From the NCBI GenBank assembly GCA_013112715.1, contig JABFGB010000002.1, positions 248,200-312,199 of the forward strand: a stretch of 64,000 nt of DNA. The letters run 5' to 3'. This stretch comes from Chloroflexota bacterium. Its GTDB lineage: Bacteria > Chloroflexota > Anaerolineae > Aggregatilineales > J027. The notes beneath the pieces were generated by a model. That model saw nothing but the letters and a program-made list of their open reading frames with translations, searched no databases and was not told where the DNA came from. The position numbers and the translations under genes are program-made. Positions 52,301 through 60,440 of the stretch are shown piece by piece. Every line of letters starts with the position of its first letter. The first letter of the stretch is position 1.

Positions 52301-53282
52301 GATTATCAAAGATCAACGGAGCGGCGAGTTCGCTCTTGGTGGCGGGCAGCGCAGCTGAGGCGACATAACGAGGGTCTTTGCTCACATCCCCCACCACTGC
52401 CATTTCAGCGTTTTCGGCGACCCACCCCACGATACCGAAACCCATTTTGAGGCGGATGTCTTTAAATCCCACATCCCACGCGGTACTTGCTCCTAAGACG
52501 ATTTCGTTCGTTTCCGTGTCAATCGTGAACAGGTTGACTGCGTAGTAACTAAACGTGCCTTGTACGAGCCGTAAAATTTGTTGTTGCAGTTCTGGGAGTG
52601 GTTGAACCCCGCTCAATTGACGCGATACCTCACCGATCAGCCTCAATCGGGTGGCACGTTCTTTGGCGGCGGTATACAGCTGGGCATTACGAATCGCGCC
52701 AGCTGCTTGATTAGCCAACACGGTCAAGCGACCCAAATCTTCATCGGTAAAGGTGGAGGGGGTTTGGCTTTGGGCGGCGATTACCCCGATGACTTTGGCT
52801 CCGGCAATCAGCGGAGCAAAAATCGCGGAACGGGCCGGATTGTTTTCGTCATGGTAACGGGGGCGGGCGGGCAGGCTATCCCATTCTTTTTGGAAATCAT
52901 TGATAAGTAGGCCGCGTGCATGATCACGTACCCAGCCAATTAACCCTTCAGATGCGCCATTCTTGAATATTTGGGTTGGCAGGCGTTCGGCTTCTTTCAG
53001 CCAGACCTTGATTTCATAGTCGTCACCATCAATCAGGCCCAGTTGAAAATCGCGGGTGTCTATAACACGGGTGGACTGCTGATAGACGATCTCGCACAGC
53101 GCATCCAGATTTAGCTGTGCCCCCAAAATCGCCTGACCGACATCGGCCAATGCGTCGAGGCTGTGGCTGGCTTCATAATTGTGGGTGGCTCGATTCCATC
53201 CTCGCCAGTAGCCAACAGCGATTCCCGCAATCAGCAGCAGTGCGCCACTGAGCATCACCAAAATGAGGCTTAGTGCATCCAT
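49320..53282 (-). CDS. Six-GAF SpoIIE-type serine phosphatase
   Basis: A membrane segment (residues ~5-26) is followed by six GAF domains at about 60-205, 215-370, 385-540, 555-700, 715-860 and 875-1040, and a C-terminal PP2C/SpoIIE phosphatase (~1070-1290). The phosphatase has VGGDFYDFIPLGD, VIADVADKGIAAAMFM, SSGGHNPPLI, YTDGLTEAQ and FDDLTLFVV, with the metal-binding Asp residues present. It should dephosphorylate a STAS-domain anti-anti-sigma factor. The repeated GAF domains suggest that several small ligands or protein inputs are combined. Upstream are its likely partners, the RsbW-STAS fusion and a STAS protein, on the same strand. Confidence 0.92.
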   Translation of the reverse strand: MDALSLILVMLSGALLLIAGIAVGYWRGWNRATHNYEASHSLDALADVGQAILGAQLNLDALCEIVYQQSTRVIDTRDFQLGLIDGDDYEIKVWLKEAERLPTQIFKNGASEGLIGWVRDHARGLLINDFQKEWDSLPARPRYHDENNPARSAIFAPLIAGAKVIGVIAAQSQTPSTFTDEDLGRLTVLANQAAGAIRNAQLYTAAKERATRLRLIGEVSRQLSGVQPLPELQQQILRLVQGTFSYYAVNLFTIDTETNEIVLGASTAWDVGFKDIRLKMGFGIVGWVAENAEMAVVGDVSKDPRYVASAALPATKSELAAPLIFDNRVLGVLDVQSNEVDAFDKDDSFTLNALAQQLALAFQESITYSAERRQAERTNALIEAARAVVSILDISSLFDEVIDLITDHFGYDRVHIFLRDGDRVIFRGGKGSHTKRWLFENLAYNIEDKGFIPWVANHGQLIVSGNTAEDERYIKGGGLEDTQSEMTVPIQIGSRTLGVLDIQSPKTDAFSAEDVALVQALADTVAIALRNAGLIANEMRRRILSETLQEVSTVLASSLDLDSVLKEILLGLERVVEYTSAVILLLDDEKAYYLVSAIHGVTEDDAVWDEVLPADQDSEDHIDRILTMLAAKPSESSGEEPPKPRHEDTLSVPLSMGEEHIGHLAIKRIAAQSFSTEEKAITSTFASQAAVAIMNAQLYMAQKEEAWISTALLQVAEATGQATSPDEVLETVARITPLLAGVEWCAVFLSEDKFFRMVEVSGVNQRFVEAFQGFKIDPAQWPPMRDLIETGRPVILDATAPMPAGLPVEIDVVQAVLLPLFAKGTVIGTLLIGQREGDAPLTRRKIELVSGIANQAALAIEGAQLYTAQQEEQWITTVLLQVAEAVNSQFDLDSTLESIVRLTTLLVGVTRCIILRWNDSLQQFYASKSFGLSPQGERLFNQLMIRPAESQLFTTLWETLQAVPAGENLPYFIPDSLREAVEIPAVLALPLMAQGTIVGAMLVDHFEFESHSGQRRLNILIGIAYQSALAIRTARLQEEAIIAESFEREMEVARGIQLSLLPDKPPQIDGWDVAAYYRPARLVGGDFYDFIPLGDDKYAFVIADVADKGIAAAMFMTVCRTIIRAVASRRRSAAETLLRVNKLVVHDNRSELFFTCWYGILDVKTGTLQFSSGGHNPPLIAKENGELVELRIKGIALGLFDPIQLQEATVEIEVGDTLLAYTDGLTEAQRADNSEFGEVELHITTRKLRQRSAADFVQKLTTAVDRFTGDQPAFDDLTLFVVKRLTQSSVSPNGQPEQSTSELPYSGALVESDEEEGVNS

Positions 53283-53342
53283 TAGCAGAAGATTCCAAAG
53301 CGCCTATCGTTTATGAACAGGATTGCGGAAATGACACGTTCC

Positions 53343-54173
53343 TCAGTTTTTGCTAATTGGATCATCGGCAATCACGTCACCGGGACTGTCGTAGATGTGA
53401 AACATCATATCAAAGCCAATCATCTCAAAAACTTCACGAATACGTGGCTGCAAATCGGTCAATATGACATCCCCCGCGTGCTGTCGTGCCAACCGCCATG
53501 CGCTGACCAGCACCTTTAGACCACTGCTAGAGACATAATCCACCTCGGTTAAATTCACAATCAGTCGTTGATAGCCTTTGTCATTGATGATGGTTTTTAA
53601 CTCATATTCAACTTTGGGACTGGTTTGGCTATCGAGCCGACCAACCAGATTGACTTGGAGGTAATTTTTGGGCAGGGGTTTGCTGGTAATGGTCAATTCA
53701 GACGTGGGTGGCCGGACGGGGGCGCGGTGAACCGCAATGGCTTTTCGCAGGGTGAGTTGATTTTTATCTTCCACAAAACGGTAATCTACTGAATCCATGA
53801 GTTTTTTGATGAAATAGATGCCCCAGCCGCCGGGTGCGCGGTTGGCTAAATCCTCGGAAGGGTTGGGGTCGTCATGGGTCAGGGGATTGAAGGCTGGGCT
53901 ATTATCGCTAATAACAATGATGAAGGAGTCATCATCTACCCCGGTCACAATATCAATTGTGCCGAGATGCCCATGCTGACTTTTGGGAAAGCCGTGTTCG
54001 ATGATATTGGTGCAGGTTTCGTCCACCGCCAATTGGCAGTGGTACGTTGCCCGCTCATCCAACCCGGCGGCCTCGGCTGCTTCGACCACAAATTCACAGG
54101 CCGGAGGAATATTTTCTAGCTGTGCTTTAAAGGATAAATAGCGCTCGTCGTGCATTGCAGTTCCCACAGACAT
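53343..54173 (-). CDS. RsbW-like anti-sigma kinase fused to a STAS domain
   Basis: Residues ~10-150 are a GHKL ATPase of the RsbW/SpoIIAB type (CQLAVDETCTNIIEHGF, IIVISDNSPAFNPL, PGGWGIYFIKKLMDSV). Residues ~170-277 are a STAS domain with the target serine region VDYVSSSGLKVLVSAW. Usually the kinase and the STAS protein are separate; one polypeptide here contains both. The STAS part may be the substrate of its own kinase or compete with the separate STAS protein. Start chosen at ATG 54173 behind GGTGGTG; an inner Met at 54155 is possible. A sigma factor is not visible in the window. Confidence 0.88.
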   Translation of the reverse strand: MSVGTAMHDERYLSFKAQLENIPPACEFVVEAAEAAGLDERATYHCQLAVDETCTNIIEHGFPKSQHGHLGTIDIVTGVDDDSFIIVISDNSPAFNPLTHDDPNPSEDLANRAPGGWGIYFIKKLMDSVDYRFVEDKNQLTLRKAIAVHRAPVRPPTSELTITSKPLPKNYLQVNLVGRLDSQTSPKVEYELKTIINDKGYQRLIVNLTEVDYVSSSGLKVLVSAWRLARQHAGDVILTDLQPRIREVFEMIGFDMMFHIYDSPGDVIADDPISKN

Positions 54174-54192
54174 CAATTTTACACCACCAGTA

Positions 54193-54540
54193 TTAAAAGC
54201 TGCCGACGGCCTCTACCTGTGTCGGAAAAATCTTGAAGATCTCATCAAGACCCGCTAGTTCCAAGACTTCGCGGACACGTTCGGACGGATTGGCAATACG
54301 CACATCCCCACCGCTTCCGGGCATTCCCTGAACGCGCTTGAGGGCAGAGACCATTTCACGCAGACCCGCGCTACTCATATAATCTACTTTACTCAGATCG
54401 AGCACAACACGGCTTTTACCTGCATCAATGGTGCCGTTGAGCGCTTCGCCCAACTGTCCAGCGGTTGTGCTGTCTACACGCCCTGAAACTTCCAACAACT
54501 GCACACGTTTAAACTCGGTGCTCAGAATCTCGATACTCAT
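54193..54540 (-). CDS. STAS-domain anti-anti-sigma factor
   Basis: The 115-residue protein is a single STAS domain: VQLLEVSGRVDSTTAGQLGEAL, SRVVLDLSKVDYMSSAGLREM (with the phosphorylatable Ser in YMSSAGL) and VREVLELAGLDEIFKIFPT. It should bind the RsbW-type kinase when dephosphorylated, freeing the kinase's target. GGAGG lies 8 bases before ATG 54540; an earlier in-frame ATG at 54621 lies within the promoter. It is first in the operon, followed 19 bases later by the RsbW-STAS gene. Confidence 0.92.
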   Translation of the reverse strand: MSIEILSTEFKRVQLLEVSGRVDSTTAGQLGEALNGTIDAGKSRVVLDLSKVDYMSSAGLREMVSALKRVQGMPGSGGDVRIANPSERVREVLELAGLDEIFKIFPTQVEAVGSF

Positions 54541-54619
54541 CGAAAACCCCTCCGTAGAAAAAGGATTCTGCTGAAAATGCACTAATATTTGATGGGTCGC
54601 ATTTTTCAAACTGGGCGAC

Positions 54620-54628
54620 ATTATACCA
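54620..54628 (-). promoter_or_regulatory. Extended -10 promoter of the STAS/RsbW/phosphatase operon
   Basis: TGGTATAAT on the minus strand is a full extended -10 match. Transcription near 54613 gives a leader of about 70 bases before ATG 54540. A -35 is poor (TTCGCT, 17 bases away). Confidence 0.65.
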
Positions 54629-54665
54629 TTAATGTTTTTCTCAGCGAAAAATTGCCTTGCGGGAC

Positions 54666-54674
54666 TGCTATAAT
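54666..54674 (+). promoter_or_regulatory. Extended -10 promoter of the 181-residue membrane protein
   Basis: TGCTATAAT is a consensus extended -10 with no -35 seen. It lies back to back with the minus-strand promoter of the STAS operon, 37 bases away. Confidence 0.55.
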
Positions 54675-54739
54675 AAAACTTCGCCGCCGGGCGACAGGTT
54701 CATGTACATATATAGGGTGTTAGGTAAAGGATTGGTGCT

Positions 54740-55285
54740 GTGGGCTGGTTGTTGACAATTCCAATGGGGGCGTTTTTGCTGCTACTGGGCATTTATTGGC
54801 AGCCCAATCCTATTTCGCGTAAAGACCGAAAGTTGCAGACTCGGCTAGATGCCGCACAGGGCGAACTGCCCGCCCAGACGGGTGAAAAACCCAAACTGAC
54901 CACCGAACAAGTGCGCCGCTATTTGCGCTTAACCGGTGAACGGATTGCTTTAATCGGCTTTGGTGCGTTTGGGATTATGGTCGGCATCATTGATGATCTC
55001 GGCAAGCTGGAGGATTCTACAGCGTTTCTTTCCCTGTTTGGCCTCTATGCAGCCATGATTTTGGTGGTGCAGCGGACGGAGCAGCGACGCAAGATGGTCA
55101 CACTTTGGTTAATGAGCCTTGCCGCTTTGTTGACATGGGGACGAGCCGAATCCCTCCGTGTGACAACTGAAGGAAATTGGGCGGTGCTGGCGGCGCTGGG
55201 TGCCAATTTCCTCTTCTGGTTGGTGATTAATCGTCGTTATCCGCCCGGCACAAGCGACGCCATCGAGGTTTATGGGATGGAATGA
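54740..55285 (+). CDS. Four-span membrane protein, unknown
   Basis: GTG start. The 181 residues hold four hydrophobic segments at about 3-20, 68-90, 97-112 and 120-165, with a charged loop (RKDRKLQTRLDAAQGELPA) after the first. No family is known to me. The only ribosome-binding sequence nearby is GTAAAGGA, about 7 bases upstream. It has its own extended -10 promoter. It points the same way as nothing downstream; a hairpin separates it from convergent mrp. Confidence 0.6.
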   Translation: MGWLLTIPMGAFLLLLGIYWQPNPISRKDRKLQTRLDAAQGELPAQTGEKPKLTTEQVRRYLRLTGERIALIGFGAFGIMVGIIDDLGKLEDSTAFLSLFGLYAAMILVVQRTEQRRKMVTLWLMSLAALLTWGRAESLRVTTEGNWAVLAALGANFLFWLVINRRYPPGTSDAIEVYGME

Positions 55286-55311
55286 ACAAAAGGGCGACCT
55301 GTTAATCGCCC
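55286..55311 (-). terminator. Intrinsic terminator of mrp
   Basis: GGGCGA and TCGCCC form a perfect 6-base stem around an 8-base loop. On the minus strand it is followed by TTTTGTT. It lies 15 bases after the mrp stop, between convergent genes. Confidence 0.65.
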
Positions 55312-55325
55312 CATTACCTTCAGAT

Positions 55326-56384
55326 TTACCCAATTATATTCAACGGAATCACATCGGCATTTGCCATCGCTACGACGCTGACACGGGCCGCGACGGTCTT
55401 GGCTAATTCCGCAAAGGCTTTTCCAGCAGGGCTTTCGGGATCATGGACAACCACAGGCCGTCCATCGTCGCCCCCTTCACGCACCCCAGCTTGGAGTGGT
55501 ACGCGACCCAAAAATGGCAACCCTCGTTCCGCCGCCAGTTTTTCACCACCGCCCTGACCGAAAAATTCACCTGCCATGTTTTCCATCACACCTAGCATCG
55601 GCACTTTCAATTTGTCAAACATGGCGATGGCACGACGGGCATCTTCCACTGCGACGGCTTGCGGCTGAGTCACAATGACCGCACCTGTCAATGGGACGGA
55701 TTGGGCGAGGCTGAGTTGGGCATCGCCTGTGCCGGGGGGCAGGTCAACAATCATATAATCCAGTGCGCCCCATGCCACATCAGTGAAAAATTGGCGGATC
55801 GCGCTGTGTAGCATCGGCCCGCGCCAGATCATGGGGGTGTTGGGGTCAGCCAAAAAACCCATACTCATGACTTTGACCCCATACGCCTCAAACGGGATCA
55901 TTTTGGGTTGACCATCTTCGTCAATCACGCGGGGGCGGGCATAATTGAGACCGACCATCGTGGGGATGTTGGGGCCAAGAATATCGGCGTCCATCAAGCC
56001 GACCCGTGCGCCGTATTCCGCTAGGCTGACGGCCAAATTAGTCGAAACAGTGCTTTTGCCAACCCCACCCTTGCCGCTGGCGATGGCTATAATATTTTGG
56101 ATGGGCATATCGAGATTGCCATGCAACCCTTTGGGGACATTGGCATCCCATTTGATGGCGACTTTGTTAATTCCCTCAATGGGCAGCAGCACCCGTTCGG
56201 TCTCACGCACAAACACATCTTTCAACGGGCAGGCCGGGGTAGTGAGGACGATGGTGAAGTTTGCTGTGCCGTTCTCCACGGTTAAATCTTTGACCATCCC
56301 AAGCGACACAATATCACGGTGCAATTCCGGCTCAATAACCGTACTCAGCGCCGCCATTGCCTGATTGACTAGCGAATTACTCAT
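55326..56384 (-). CDS. mrp: Mrp/ApbC Fe-S cluster carrier ATPase with MIP18-like domain
   Basis: Residues ~5-85 are the MIP18/DUF59-like domain (VIEPELHRDIVSLGMVKDL and TTPACPLKD), and the rest is the P-loop ATPase with ASGKGGVGKSTVSTNLAVS, DADILGPNIPTMV, DYMIVDLPPGTGDAQL and VTQPQAVAVEDA. Family members bind and transfer [4Fe-4S] clusters. The usual CxxC near the C-terminus is not obvious here. Start chosen at ATG 56384 with GAGAGGG upstream, because the longer frame begins with unrelated residues. It is 140 bases from the Cys-rich gene upstream on the same strand. Confidence 0.9.
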   Translation of the reverse strand: MSNSLVNQAMAALSTVIEPELHRDIVSLGMVKDLTVENGTANFTIVLTTPACPLKDVFVRETERVLLPIEGINKVAIKWDANVPKGLHGNLDMPIQNIIAIASGKGGVGKSTVSTNLAVSLAEYGARVGLMDADILGPNIPTMVGLNYARPRVIDEDGQPKMIPFEAYGVKVMSMGFLADPNTPMIWRGPMLHSAIRQFFTDVAWGALDYMIVDLPPGTGDAQLSLAQSVPLTGAVIVTQPQAVAVEDARRAIAMFDKLKVPMLGVMENMAGEFFGQGGGEKLAAERGLPFLGRVPLQAGVREGGDDGRPVVVHDPESPAGKAFAELAKTVAARVSVVAMANADVIPLNIIG

Positions 56385-56523
56385 CAGCAGATACCCTCTC
56401 AAATGGCTAAAAATGGGCGACCCGGTGGCCCCCCTATTGAATTCGCAAATCATGATTGCTGCGATGTGGGTGTTTGCGAATAAAATCAATAATGATTTGC
56501 ATAATTATAACGAGGTTAAGTTA

Positions 56524-56904
56524 TCAGCGCGAGGGGGCAGCAAAAGATTGCCGTAAAATTTCTAAGACCGGACTGCTTGGATTGGCATTGATCCACGCCA
56601 AAATTTCTTCGCGGGCGGTTTTGAAATAGGCCACTAATTCGACATCACTGCCCTTGAATCGTCCAATAGTGTTTTGTGAACATGGAGTGCAGCCGCGCAT
56701 GGCTCGATAGCTATCGGCGTGGCAGGCAAGGCAGCTATTGAGCTTAATCATCATCCACGCGAAGGCCAAAATATCAGCATCGGTATCATTTTTGTGCTGG
56801 CAAATGCCGTCAATAAATTCGCGCCATTCCGGGCCGCGCAGGTTGCGAAGGGAGGGGATGACACGCGGAGGGAAAATAATTTCGGTATCGGGTTGATGCA
56901 GCAT
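56524..56904 (-). CDS. Cys-rich cytoplasmic protein of unknown function
   Basis: One hundred and twenty-six residues without signal peptide or membrane span. The Cys pattern is GICQHKN, then NSCLACHADSYRAMRGCTPC, so four or five Cys plus His are clustered in about 30 residues and probably hold a metal. CxxCH alone would suggest c-type haem, but there is no export signal, so zinc or an Fe-S cluster is more likely. It lies upstream of mrp on the same strand. No role can be assigned. Confidence 0.6.
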   Translation of the reverse strand: MLHQPDTEIIFPPRVIPSLRNLRGPEWREFIDGICQHKNDTDADILAFAWMMIKLNSCLACHADSYRAMRGCTPCSQNTIGRFKGSDVELVAYFKTAREEILAWINANPSSPVLEILRQSFAAPSR

Positions 56905-57125
56905 GGGCCGTCACTCCTCAAACCATCACAAATGATTTTTAGGTATAAAAGGAATTTAACAAGATTCTAACCTTCACATGTGGGGATGTCTACTGACTTT
57001 GGTTAGAACTCAACTGAAATTTTTCGTTGCCGTGAAGGGGAGTCTAGGCTACACTAGACGCGCTCATTTAATTACTTTTGATAAACGGACATTCGCCATT
57101 TCGCAGCAGGAGACTGCTTTATCAC

Positions 57126-58391
57126 ATGAATAAACTATCCACGCAAGTTGTCGCGTTTCTCGTGTTAGCCGTTGTCACGCTGGTGGGTGTCCTCATCGTG
57201 ACCAACAGTGATATTGATACGGATGTAAAAACTGCTGATGCCTCACTTTTGGAATTGACCACAAATGACAGCTCGATTGATTTTTCAATCAGTTATCCCA
57301 ATGAATGGCAAGTTGCTCCTAATTCGGATGGGTCGGGTTATGTGTTTACCTTGAAAGACCCACTCAGTGGTATCGCCGATGAAGCACAGCCAAAGATTGA
57401 AATAATGCTTGTAAACTCGCCTTATGCCGATACGCTGACCTCAGCGCAATCTGGTCTGGGTACCGAAAGCCTAGAGGAATATAGTACCGTAGATAGCCAC
57501 CGGAGTGGCATTCGTTATACTACGACAAGTACCCTAGATAATGGACAGCAGGTCGCAACAGACGTTGTGGTTTTGAACCCAAAAGATCAGACTACAATTA
57601 GCGAGATTGAAGAAAATCGCACCTTAATTGCGCGACTGACTGCGGATGCCAACAAGATTGGCGAGTATCGCCAGACATTCGATTTAATGTTAACTACCGT
57701 AAAGGTCGCTGCACCCTTCCGTGTACCTCAATTGGCTCAAACCATTACCAACCCCACCAGTGGTATCACAGTTAATTATCCGGAAGGGTGGACTGCTTCA
57801 GTGGATGCTGCACCGAACGATACCATTACCCGCATCGTCCCCCCGAATGAAGAGGATGGTTTACTGCGTTTGGCATATGTACCGCTACTTGATCAGTCAA
57901 CAGGTACACCCATTACGTTAGCCGATTTGGAAAGCCAGATCTTAGGCGGTGTTGACCCCAATAGTTTCATCCAGCCGATGGCTCTCTACAGTGCGGGTGG
58001 ATACACGGGCGATGCTGGCGCAGTTTTAGTCCCCGACAACGGGAGTGGTAGCGGTGACAGTGTGATCTATGTGGTGTTCCTCCAATTGAGTGACGCGGAT
58101 GCGGTGGTAGCATTGGCACAGGCCGGCCCAAATGACATTGCAAATTTGCAGCAGGTGACAGATGCGGTTTTGCAGACCCTAGAATTTGTACCGCCCACCA
58201 CGCAGGAAGCTACCGAAACTCCTGAAACCGAACCTACGGAATCGGCGACAGAAATTCCAACTGAGGAAGCAACACCCGCCGCTGAAGAAACCGCCACTGC
58301 CGAACCAACTGAAGTACCAACCGAAGCCGTAGACGCGCCAACCGAAGTCCCGACGGAGGCCCCCACTACCGAGGCGACTCCGGCAAATTAG
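57126..58391 (+). CDS. Exported protein with two PsbP/lipoprotein-type domains and acidic tail
   Basis: MNKLSTQVVAFLVLAVVTLVGVL is a signal anchor. Two homologous-looking domains follow, starting SIDFSISYPNEWQVAP (about residue 60) and GITVNYPEGWTASVD (about residue 215), each a beta-rich ~120-residue module of the Tyr-Pro-x-x-Trp type found in exported proteins. The last ~65 residues are a Thr/Glu/Pro-rich tail (TEPTESATEIPTEEATPA). Function unknown. Start at 57126; an upstream in-frame start lacks a signal. It is followed by a stem-loop. Confidence 0.65.
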   Translation: MNKLSTQVVAFLVLAVVTLVGVLIVTNSDIDTDVKTADASLLELTTNDSSIDFSISYPNEWQVAPNSDGSGYVFTLKDPLSGIADEAQPKIEIMLVNSPYADTLTSAQSGLGTESLEEYSTVDSHRSGIRYTTTSTLDNGQQVATDVVVLNPKDQTTISEIEENRTLIARLTADANKIGEYRQTFDLMLTTVKVAAPFRVPQLAQTITNPTSGITVNYPEGWTASVDAAPNDTITRIVPPNEEDGLLRLAYVPLLDQSTGTPITLADLESQILGGVDPNSFIQPMALYSAGGYTGDAGAVLVPDNGSGSGDSVIYVVFLQLSDADAVVALAQAGPNDIANLQQVTDAVLQTLEFVPPTTQEATETPETEPTESATEIPTEEATPAAEETATAEPTEVPTEAVDAPTEVPTEAPTTEATPAN

Positions 58392-58407
58392 CAGCGGAGT
58401 TTTTTAC

Positions 58408-58435
58408 AGAGGCGGGTTGTCACAGACTCGCCTCT
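58408..58435 (+). terminator. Stem-loop after the exported repeat protein
   Basis: AGAGGCG (58408-58414) pairs with CGCCTCT (58429-58435). The following bases are A/T-rich but not a pure run of T, so termination strength is uncertain. Confidence 0.5.
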
Positions 58436-58502
58436 ATTATCGTCTTTATTCAATAGAAGATTGGGTTATCCCCATACCCAATTTCAGAGCGTAGGAGCAA
58501 GC

Positions 58503-60008
58503 ATGACAGAGTTAGTGCGTAATTTAATCAACGGCGAATGGGTTGAGGCGAAATCGGGTGAGACCTTTCGCAGCATCAACCCCGCTACCGAAGAAATCAT
58601 CGGAGACGTTGCCAAGAGTGGCAAAGACGATGTAGACGCGGCGGTAAAGGCAGCTAAGGCAGCCTATCACGATTGGCGCCTAACCCCCGCACCACGCCGG
58701 GGTGAGATTTTGTTTCGGGTGGCGCAGATTTTGCAGGAACGCAAAGAAGATTTGGCCCGTTTATTGGTTCAGGAAATGGGCAAGGTCATTGCCGAGGCGC
58801 GTGGCGACGTGCAAGAAGCGATTGACATGGCCTATTTTATGGCAGGTGAGGGCCGTCGCCTGTTGGGGTATACGGCCCCAGTAGAAATGCCGAATAAATT
58901 TGGCATGGCGATTCGGGACAGTGTGGGGGTGGTGGGTTTGATTACCCCTTGGAATTTCCCCATTGCGATTCCCTCTTGGAAGAGCTTGCCTGCGTTGATT
59001 GCTGGCAATACGGTCGTCTTTAAACCCGCGTCGGATACCCCCAAACTCGGCGCGGAATATACCCGGTGTTTTTATGATGCGGGCCTGCCCCCCGGTGTGC
59101 TGAATGTCGTCTTAGGGCCGGGTGGTTCGGTGGGTGGGGCGATTGCATCCCATCCTGATGTCAAGGTGATTTCGTTCACGGGCAGCACCGAAATTGGCTA
59201 TAGCATGTATGCCGAAGCCGCCAAGAAGGGTAAGAAGGTCAGCCTTGAACTGGGTGGCAAGAACGCCATCATCGTCATGGATGACGCCAATTTGCCGTTG
59301 GCAGTCGAGGCGATTTTGTTCAGTGCGTTTGGCACAACGGGTCAACGCTGCACCGCCACTAGCCGCGTCATCGTCCAAAAGGGCATCCATGCCAAATTGG
59401 TTGAAGCACTGGTTGAACGCACCAGAGCCTTAAAGCTGGGTTATGGATTGGACGAAACAGTGGATGTCGGCCCGGTGATTAATGAATCGGCGCGACGCAG
59501 CATCCATGAATATGTCGAGATTGGGAAGAAAGAGGGTGCGAAACTGCTCTGCGGTGGCAATTATGCCCGCGATGTAGATGGCGGACGCGGTTTCTTCTAT
59601 CAACCGACGATCTTTGACCAAGTAGGCCATAACATGCGGATTTCGCAGGAAGAAATCTTTGGGCCAGTCTTGAGCATTGTGGAATGTGCCGATCTCGATC
59701 AGGCCATCCAGTTTAACAATGATGTGGCCTATGGCTTGAGCAGTAGCATCTTCACCGAAAATGTGAACGCTGCCTTCCGGGCCATTCGTGACCTCTCCAC
59801 CGGGATTGTCTATATCAATCACGGCACGACGGGGGCGGAAATCCAATTCCCCTTCGGCGGGACACGTGGCACAGGCAATGGGATGCGTGAGGCAGGCCAA
59901 ACCGCGCTGGATACGTTTACCGAATGGAAATCGGTCTATGTGGACTTCAGCGGTAGATTACAACGAGCACAGATTGATACGGACGCGATTTTGGGGAAGA
60001 TAAACTAA
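58503..60008 (+). CDS. NAD(P)-dependent aldehyde dehydrogenase
   Basis: Around 501 residues of the ALDH superfamily. Key signatures are [43 protein letters not shown] with the catalytic Glu in the ELGG segment, and the catalytic Cys in [11 protein letters not shown]. The C-terminal [15 protein letters not shown] fits the family. Substrate unknown; the sequence resembles the alpha-ketoglutarate-semialdehyde/betaine-aldehyde-type members. AGGAG lies 5 bases before ATG 58503. It lies upstream of the iscX-nuo cluster but separated from it by an inverted repeat. Confidence 0.93.
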   Translation: MTELVRNLINGEWVEAKSGETFRSINPATEEIIGDVAKSGKDDVDAAVKAAKAAYHDWRLTPAPRRGEILFRVAQILQERKEDLARLLVQEMGKVIAEARGDVQEAIDMAYFMAGEGRRLLGYTAPVEMPNKFGMAIRDSVGVVGLITPWNFPIAIPSWKSLPALIAGNTVVFKPASDTPKLGAEYTRCFYDAGLPPGVLNVVLGPGGSVGGAIASHPDVKVISFTGSTEIGYSMYAEAAKKGKKVSLELGGKNAIIVMDDANLPLAVEAILFSAFGTTGQRCTATSRVIVQKGIHAKLVEALVERTRALKLGYGLDETVDVGPVINESARRSIHEYVEIGKKEGAKLLCGGNYARDVDGGRGFFYQPTIFDQVGHNMRISQEEIFGPVLSIVECADLDQAIQFNNDVAYGLSSSIFTENVNAAFRAIRDLSTGIVYINHGTTGAEIQFPFGGTRGTGNGMREAGQTALDTFTEWKSVYVDFSGRLQRAQIDTDAILGKIN

Positions 60009-60024
60009 CCCCGCCGTTAATACA

Positions 60025-60045
60025 GGGTAGGTCTTTGGCCTACCC
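60025..60045. terminator. Perfect short hairpin after the aldehyde dehydrogenase
   Basis: GGGTAGG (60025-60031) pairs with CCTACCC (60039-60045) around a 7-base loop. No T-run follows. The rest of this ~200-base gap before iscX holds nothing else that I recognise. Confidence 0.4.
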
Positions 60046-60209
60046 TACAAATTACGGAATGTTGGTGTGATGGCAAATCATCCGATTTGTTCCTATTGGC
60101 ACAATCGTATGTCAGGTGTTAAACTTTGGAAAATTGAAACTTAATGTGAGTTATTTTAAGCGCTGGCAACCCATTATTTCAGTTAATAAAATCTGTGTAT
60201 GATGCTGTT

Positions 60210-60440
60210 ATGAGCCACTCGCGTGAACCCCTCTATTGGGAGGCGACATATGCTATTGCGATGCGCCTTATGGAAGATTACGCACGGGTTGACCCAACGG
60301 CACTTGGGACGCAGCAGTTGTTAGAAATGGTGTTGAATTTGCCAGATTTTGCAGACGAGCCAATTCTCGCTAATGAGGAATTACTGGTCGAAATCTTGCG
60401 AGTATGGTACGAGGAGAGTACGTTTCATGACCAATCATGA
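60210..60440 (+). CDS. iscX: IscX-type Fe-S assembly protein
   Basis: A 76-residue protein with LYWEATYAIAMRLMEDY and DPTALGTQQLLEMVLNLPDFADEPILANEELLVEILRVWYEE. The LPDFxDxP-x-ANE-x-[IL]-EIL-x-x-WYEE pattern matches the IscX family, acidic proteins that bind IscS and iron and modulate Fe-S assembly. A GTG codon 15 bases upstream also keeps the frame; ATG 60210 is preferred. Its 3' end overlaps nuoB by 14 bases, so the two are coupled. A TATGAT (60198-60203) directly upstream could even place the transcript start at the ATG, making it leaderless. Confidence 0.8.
   Translation: MSHSREPLYWEATYAIAMRLMEDYARVDPTALGTQQLLEMVLNLPDFADEPILANEELLVEILRVWYEESTFHDQS

Noticed and set aside
56524..56904. 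c-type cytochrome call from CxxCH
   Set aside because: No signal peptide or membrane span, and the Cys cluster fits a zinc or Fe-S site better.
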